Source of the DNA: Eretmocerus hayati
Taxonomy: Eukaryota; Arthropoda; Insecta; Hymenoptera; Aphelinidae
Reading direction: 5' to 3'
Length of the DNA: 64,000 bases
NCBI GenBank assembly: GCA_029851415.1
Contig: CM056743.1
Location: 13,632,727 to 13,696,726, forward strand
The first letter of the stretch is position 1. Every line of letters starts with the position of its first letter. The notes below the pieces were generated by a model. The model was not told the DNA's origin. It saw only the letters and a program-made list of their open reading frames with translations, and searched no databases. Made by a program: the position numbers and the translations under genes. Below are positions 57,791 to 64,000 of the stretch, piece after piece.

Positions 57791-59119
57791 ATATATGTCG
57801 CCGGCAATGTGTCCAATCCGGACTTTGTATAGAATGCCCGGGGAATCTATAGAAAGACCAGGCATTCTATACAATGACGGGTAATGTGTTCGATGAGCTT
57901 TTTTCGAACAAATTGCCTGCCTTTAAACGGGTATTCTATAGATTGCCCAGGTATTCTATAGAATGCCCAGGCATTGTATATAATGACCGATGCTCCTTAG
58001 GCGATGTGTTGAATTTGAATCAACCATCGCTGATTGATTCAAAATTAGCGATCGTATTTAAAGCCGCCATCGGAAGGGAGAAGAGTAATAACTGTAGGAG
58101 AAATCAAGAACTTGATCAAGAATAAATAGCAAAAGCAATCCACTTCCTCCAAGCTGACTCAAAAAATCATTCTTCATATTCCTAAGGTAATTGTACCCAA
58201 CTTGCCCCGATTGAGCAGTTTCCTCAACAATTCTGGTTGACTTTACTACTCTGGACAATCCCAATATTCTCTAACCCATTTCAACTCATTCTGTAGTTTA
58301 TAACAAATTTTAAATAAGCTAAGATACGTTGGAAATATTGAGATGGGCCAGAGAAGTGGAGTAAACTGGAGTTGTTGAAAAAATGGCTGAATAGGTACAA
58401 GTTGGGTACACCTACCTCACTACTATTTTTTGAATATTTGGGATGGTTATTGATATTTAACATGGCGTGATAATCATGAACTAGAGTTCGATTGATGCAG
58501 GGCTGACTTTCGAGATCTGATTTGCATAGAATGGACAAAAGGCCAATATCGGTTGACGATGTGCCACTCCAAATAATCTAAATCAGGGAGTCAACTAGTC
58601 GTAAAGTGTGATTGTAAACCTGCAACTAATTCATAAACTGATTGCTGTTTTCCCCAAAAAAGAAACATTACATGCGGTTCTCGGTGCCTAAGCTCATCTA
58701 CATGCTGTAATAAGTGATACCATATGTATCACACAAAATTATTTTATCGTTCAAATTATCATGACAACGATCAATTTGTGCTCCATTTGAAATGAATGGT
58801 AAAATTGATTATTATCTCGACGATTATTTCAGAAACAAATTCCATCCAGTTGTTCACTTGCAAATACTGCCCGATCAATCAGATATGAAATTTCTCATCT
58901 CGTTCAAGGGTTCTTGAACTCATCCCCCGATTAGTCTCGGGCATTCTATAGAATACCTGGACAATTTATAGAATATGCTCGTTCGAAGGCAGGCAATATG
59001 TTCGACGAACGCTAATTGAACACATCGCCCGGCATTGTATAGAATTCCCGGGCGTTCTACAGATTCCCCGGGCTTTCTATACAAAGCCACAATTGGACAA
59101 ATTGACGGCGGCATATACA
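57791..59119. mobile_element. Foldback element rich in GGCATTCTATAGAATGCC palindromes
   Basis: About 200-bp inverted ends share GTCCAAT, CTTTGTATAGAA, CCCGGGGAATCT, TAGAA blocks, AATTGCCTGCCTT and GGTATTCTATAG. Within each end the near-palindrome GGCATTCTATAGAATGCC and relatives recur 3-5 times. The about 900-bp centre (58,020-58,920) is not similar to anything else here and has no transposase frame. Confidence 0.82.
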
Positions 59120-59926
59120 TATTTTGCCCTGCTAAGACCTCGGCTAAGACGATGGTAGTGGTCGTAGGGGCCAAGAACGCATTCAAAACGAGTGGCAATC
59201 TGATTTTTCCAGTTGCTATCAGCAAAATTTTACCGATTTTGCGATGAGTCTTGAAATACTCACAAAATGTACCAGTCTTGGTTTTTATGGATACATTTGA
59301 GGTAAATTACCTGCAATAGTCCAAAAATGGACATATCAAATATACACGTTTCATTCCAAAGGCGTTTTGAGCACATTCTGAGGTGAGCTCAAGATACCTA
59401 GTAATAGGTTAAATTTCGAGTTATTTGGCCTCGCGAGCCTGTAAAACTACCGCAAACCACGGTGAAGGTGATCCACGGAGTGATTTTGTAACACTTTTGG
59501 TTTTCACGTTTGCTCTTGACTGGCTCACTCTGGAGCATTCTGTGGGCACTCATTTTGTTTGTTTATCCGAGAGGATTCAATTGAATATTGCGCGATACTC
59601 TAGAAGGACCTGATCGAGATTAAACGCAGATATAAAAGTGTTACAAAGTCACCCCGGTTCACGGTATATAAATAGTTTTGTTTGGTTGACATGACACAAT
59701 ATTGAAGTCTCGGAGAGTTATGATTTGGTCGACATGCCAAAAAATCCTTAGATATATCATCAAGGTGCCGTTGTGTTAAGATAAGTAAGATGAATATAAA
59801 CGAGTGGATTAAATATTGTCGCGGCTAATTACTTGCGTTTCAATAACTCGAGCTTATATATTGATAACGCGCGCGCAACAATAGATTTTGAATCTGTATC
59901 AGACTGATTATGAGTTACATGATTTA

Positions 59927-60713
59927 CAGTACCGTTCATAAGTTCTCGATGGTCGATCCCTCGATTACCCTGACTTGCAACAGCGATAGGTCGAATTCTA
60001 TGCATTGTACGAAAATTTTCAGAAAAGCATCTTAAAGAGCAGAAAAAATACTAACTTTTACTGGGTTTGGATGATTTCTATCGAATATTTTTGAAGGTCC
60101 TACACGCTGATGAAAAAACAGAAAATCTAAAAATTTTTTACTTTCATTGAGACACCTGCAGTTTCAATGTGAATGAAGATACGGCAATTTTGAAAAAAGC
60201 ATCTTGTAGAGCGGAAAAAATGCTATGTGTAACCATTTTTTGATTATTTTTCACCTTCCGTGTATAAAGACGTGCGAGCTGTCCAAATCCCCAAATTCAT
60301 GGTTTTTCACCGTTTTTTGTGCCGTTTCCGGTGATAAACAGTCATTTTGGGTATCTAGACAGTTCGTACATTCTCACACGCGGTACGTAAAAAATAATCA
60401 GAAAATGGCTACACATAGCATTTTTTCCGCTCTACAAGATGCTTTTTCCAGAATTGCCATATCTTCATCCACATCGAAACTGCAGGTGTCTCAATGAAAG
60501 TAAAATATTTTTAGATTTTCTATTTTTCATCAGCGTGTAGGACGCTCAAAAATATTCGATAAAAATCATCCAAACCCAGTAAAAGTTAGTCTTTTTTCTG
60601 CTCTTTAGGATGCTCTTCATGAAATTTTCGTACAATGCATAGAATTCGACTTATCGCTGTTGCAAGTCAGGGTAATCGAGGGATCGATTATCGAGAACCT
60701 ATGAACGGTACTG
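59927..60713. mobile_element. 787-bp near-perfect palindromic MITE, TA target duplication
   Basis: The arms run about 59,927-60,260 and 60,375-60,713 and are nearly identical inverted copies. The termini are CAGTACCGTTCATAAGTTCT / AGAACCTATGAACGGTACTG, flanked by TA on both sides. CAG..CTG ends with TA fit the Tc1/mariner-pogo group, the same superfamily as the autonomous Tigger at 239-2550, but the termini differ. It lies in protease B intron 7. Confidence 0.9.
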
Positions 60714-62124
60714 TAATAGATGACTTTTTGTAGGAGCAATGAATAACTCGATGTAGGTCGACGGATTCGCAAGTCCCATCTCTCATAGTTGACAGGATTG
60801 ATCAATTATTGGATGTAGATTGAAAAAATTTTCTGTATTGGAAAAATTTTGTGGCTCTTCTCAAGAACTTTGAAATCCTTGTTCAAAGATTGCTCTACGA
60901 TTTTGAAAATAAACTTGACTCACATTTCACGAAATTTAGGCATGAGTTTACGAGTTTTGACGTCAATGTCGTGAATTATGCAATTTTCCTTCACATCCGC
61001 TGCCCTCAACACATACAAATTTCCATACATCTGATAGTTCGGATAGCGGCTGTAAAAAATCGTCAAGGCCTCGGAAAGAGCTGCAAGATCCCACAAAAAT
61101 TCTAGGGCTATCATAATCTCACGATGAATGAGCGATGATTGATTGAGATAGAGAGGTTTTCATTTTTTAAAGCCAATTGATAGCATCAATCCTGCGTTGA
61201 AAAAAGTTGAAAAGGACATAATTTGATTGCTTTTATCCATTTTTCAAATGCCTCTTGAGATTTTGCCGTAGACCTTGAGGCGCCAGAGTAATCGCTCTTT
61301 TAGTGAAGGTATCTGTGTTTCATCCATTTTGGCGGGTCACAGTCGGTTGATAGCTAGGCTTTTCCAGTTAAAACCATCCAATGAAGTAAGGTCGAAAAAT
61401 TAGATTCCCTCCGCGATAAAGTAATAGTTTTAGATGTATGTCGGGCTGGGACTCTTGAAATTTTATTCATTACAAGCAGATTCAAGTTTACCCCAAAAAA
61501 ATGCTCAAAACGCTTCCGTCACAGTGATACTTCTTAGCAACTTGACAAATTAGTTTGTCACCCATTTGAACGCATGCTAGCCCTCTAAAACCACTGCCAT
61601 CGTTTCCATCAGTTCAAAATTCGTTTGAAATCATCATAAATCCGATTAACCCTTTGCACACTAAAAAATGCGCCACCGCAAATTCATCATTTTACAAAAT
61701 GAGAAAAAATGCTAGAACCCCGTTTTTTATACTAATACAATTTCAGGCGATTGAAGGAATCATCGCAACCCCTACTCACCGCCAAAGTATCATTCTTAGA
61801 TGATAACAAAAAATAGATTAACCATAATCTCAAAACTATATCAAACAAAAGTATTCACTACCTCCACAAAAGAGCTGGCTAAGAAGTAAAAATACCGAGA
61901 TTACCTAGCATCTCCCCCGTAGAATTTGGTATTTAACGAGTCCAATAAGGACTAACATTACTAAAAGTTTTGAATCTGTATTCGTATAAAAAAAAACTCG
62001 TAGAACTCTGCGCATTGATATAGGTTGATCGCGTATTCACTCATCAATACGTGGTGGACACCTCCAATTCCTCGACTTTCAATTAACGCCAACCTCTCGA
62101 ATATACGTCAATGATTATGCTTAC

Positions 62125-62260
62125 AGATGTCCTAATTCGTGTACACCAGAATCAATGCCAAAGAAATGCCCGTTGTCGGGTATGACCACAGATTCTGTTG
62201 TGCCGACACAAATTCCATCATGTACGGAGTAACCCATAACAGGGACGAACTTCTGTTGCC
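62125..62260 (-). CDS. Protease B exon 7 (zinc site HELGH)
   Basis: A 136-nt exon after TATGATTACAG, ending at GTAAGC. It encodes VPVMGYSVHDGICVG, ESVVIPDNGHFFGIDSG and HELGH. It is one codon longer than copy A exon 7 and has the same phases. The active-site Glu and the first two zinc-binding His are intact. Confidence 0.92.
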
Positions 62261-62405
62261 CTGTAATCATAAAGTGATATTCATAGTTAAATGAATCAAA
62301 GACAATAAAATATTGTTTATCGTTAAATTTTGTATACTTGCATCCGCGCAATGTTCGATGCATTTATGAGCGTACAAACCCGATATCTGAGGGTATCATA
62401 CTTAC

Positions 62406-62431
62406 ATGTCCTCCACCGGGTTAGCTGGGCA
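62406..62431 (-). CDS. Protease B exon 6 (26-nt microexon)
   Basis: A 26-nt exon between TTTCTTCTTCTAG and GTAAGT gives AQLTRWRT plus split codons, matching SELTQWHE of copy A in length, phase and the L-T-x-W core. Strong splice sites on both sides support it. Confidence 0.82.
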
Positions 62432-64000
62432 CTAGAAGAAGAAAACATCAATTGAAAGAAATCGACACCTATGTCAGAGATTGACGGTGGAATTAGATCT
62501 GTACCTCGACCGACTACCACAATCATTTTTTTTCTTTCAAAAAAGCCTTTTCGATTCGTTTTCGAGACTATTCTGCGGGACCCACAATCAGGACTGCTCA
62601 CAATGTTAAGGCCAGTCCGGAGTTCTCGCAGAACCACAGTCGCAACCAGACAAGCACCGGCGTACAGTCAGGTTGCGACTGCATTTGGACTGCATGCAAT
62701 GATTCTGAGAGCAAAATTACTGTTTATACGCTTTTATTGGTATTGGATGAGTTGTTCATATAGTATCCTGCCTCCCAAGTCTCACTTTCCGAAGCCGTAC
62801 AGAAAATCATAACATTTTGTTCACCAGAGGACGAGAGAAACATGAACAGAGTACGGGGTTGGACACAGCACTGTCTCACCTATTCGTATCCATTACGCAA
62901 CAACATAACATTCCCAGCCAAAATCAGATAGTATCCCACCTGTGTATTAGAATTTTCAATCGAATGAGCCCTTCCACGTGCAAAAATTCGAAATCTAGTC
63001 CTCGAAAAACGTGAACGGGTGTGAGCATCGAGCAAGATACCTCGCTCAGTAAGCTAAAGAATTATGTGATCTTCTTGAGAAAGGATGCATATTATTCGAC
63101 GTGAAACGACTCATTTGATTGGGAATTTCATGATGATTCGCCTGGATTATCCATTCTGGGACAAGAGTAAGGGGATCAAATGTTGCGAGCAAAGACAACC
63201 ACTAACAATATCCGATCGCATGCATAGACCGATTGAAGCGCCATCTATTAGGTGGAATATTCGGATCCCCTCCGGACTGGCTTTATGCGGGTTTGGAACC
63301 ACCGAGGCCACGAAAATAGGTACTTATGAGAAATTTCACTGGGTGTTGGACGAGATGTGAAGATATAGATCTCCTGGATCGATGGCCAGGACTTAATCCA
63401 CGTAAGTGCGACCTGTCAATCTATGACAATACTTTAGAATGTTATCAATCACTTTGAGACGTTCTCTGTCTCATGGTAACATGGCTTCGCCGATTAGGTT
63501 TTGGCCTCCAACGCAGGGAAACTATTGCATTCGAATTTTGGCTAGCACCGCACGGTGGTCTTAAAGCCCGAAAAAGTTGTTCTAAAGTGACAATAAATCC
63601 AAGCACGCTACCAATTTTCTTACATTTATCACAAATAAAAAGTCCACCTTTACTGAAGTTGGATATGATTTCGTATTGTAATGTGTCGGTGGATTGCGTT
63701 TCTGCGTTACAACTGATGTGATTTCAGACTGATTCCAGCCTTTGAGAGTTATATGATCTATTCATACCCATAACTCTGACCCACCTTACTATTTTCCGTA
63801 GACAGCGACAAGAGCTTGAATCTGCGCCAAAGTACGTGGAGCATCAATTAAGCAAAGCTGAGGTATTCCTTTCCATGGTTACGAATTTCATTTTACAAAA
63901 GCATATGATTCTTTTCTCCCAATGAATCGAGGCTTCTTGAACCTTAAATTTCGACGCATTTCGATATTTTCTCTGGTGTTTTAGCTGATCCTGAAGCTTA
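62432..64000. other. Upstream of protease B exon 6; no further exon recognised
   Basis: Counterparts of copy A exons 2-5 were looked for on the minus strand and not found. Either intron 5 is longer than 1.5 kb and they lie beyond the window, or copy B is a partial duplicate. A short open stretch near 63,790-63,870 (minus) beside a GTAAGG has protein-like sequence but no identified family. Confidence 0.5.

Larger units (their letters stand above)
56822..62124 (-). other. Protease B intron 7 (5.3 kb)
   Basis: The intron splits the zinc motif at the same place and phase as in copy A. The part next to exon 8 matches copy A. The rest contains the elements at 57,196-57,597, about 57,791-59,119 and 59,927-60,713 and pieces of the dispersed repeat also seen at 35 kb (59.2-59.4 and 61.48-61.76 kb). 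Plus-strand frames here (56,795-57,313 and 57,380-57,685) are explained by intron and MITE sequence. Confidence 0.8.

Noticed and set aside
63790..63870. Short minus-strand exon-like stretch before GTAAGG
   Set aside because: About 26 open codons with no family match and no clear acceptor; it cannot be tied to protease B.
1..64000. CRISPR arrays, operons or bacterial systems
   Set aside because: All genes are spliced and eukaryotic; the tandem repeat at 2.8-3.5 kb has no unique spacers.

Overview
The window is AT-rich eukaryotic DNA with spliced genes (GT-AG introns), a homeobox gene with introns of several kilobases, many microsatellites and very many transposable elements. It looks like an insect. 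A homeobrain orthologue plus secreted, single-domain reprolysin (M12B) proteases of the type abundant in parasitoid wasps makes Hymenoptera a reasonable guess, but the sequence does not prove the order.

Layout. (1) 1-2.8 kb: an apparently intact Tigger/pogo transposon with a full 507-residue DDD transposase and a TA target duplication, nested in the remains of a TTAA-bounded, piggyBac-like element. (2) 2.8-3.55 kb: a 26-bp minisatellite whose orientation flips in the middle. (3) 4.6-6.05 kb: a foldback element around a GC-rich core. (4) 8.5-29.4 kb, minus strand: the homeobox gene homeobrain (hbn) in four coding exons, about 404 residues. Its introns hold MITEs, piggyBac-like palindromes and microsatellites. 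(5) 30-39.8 kb: no recognisable host gene. It holds MITEs, GC-rich palindromes and a truncated Penelope-like element flanked by inverted repeats, each carrying a hammerhead-ribozyme core. (6) 39.9-52.1 kb, minus strand: a reprolysin metalloprotease gene (copy A) in eight confident exons plus one probable 5' exon. (7) 56.4-62.4 kb, minus strand: a tandem paralogue (copy B), of which the last four exons lie in the window. Exon boundaries, phases and even a 26-nt microexon match copy A.

The protease introns are packed with palindromic DNA elements: a 2.1-kb inverted repeat with a nested MITE, a 1.4-kb inverted repeat, a hAT-like element with a perfect 8-bp target duplication, a 787-bp near-perfect palindrome and others. 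The main biology is therefore a conserved neural patterning gene beside a duplicated, TE-invaded family of secreted proteases. hbn and the proteases have no evident functional link. Upstream exons of copy B, and any Rx or otp neighbour of hbn, are not visible here.
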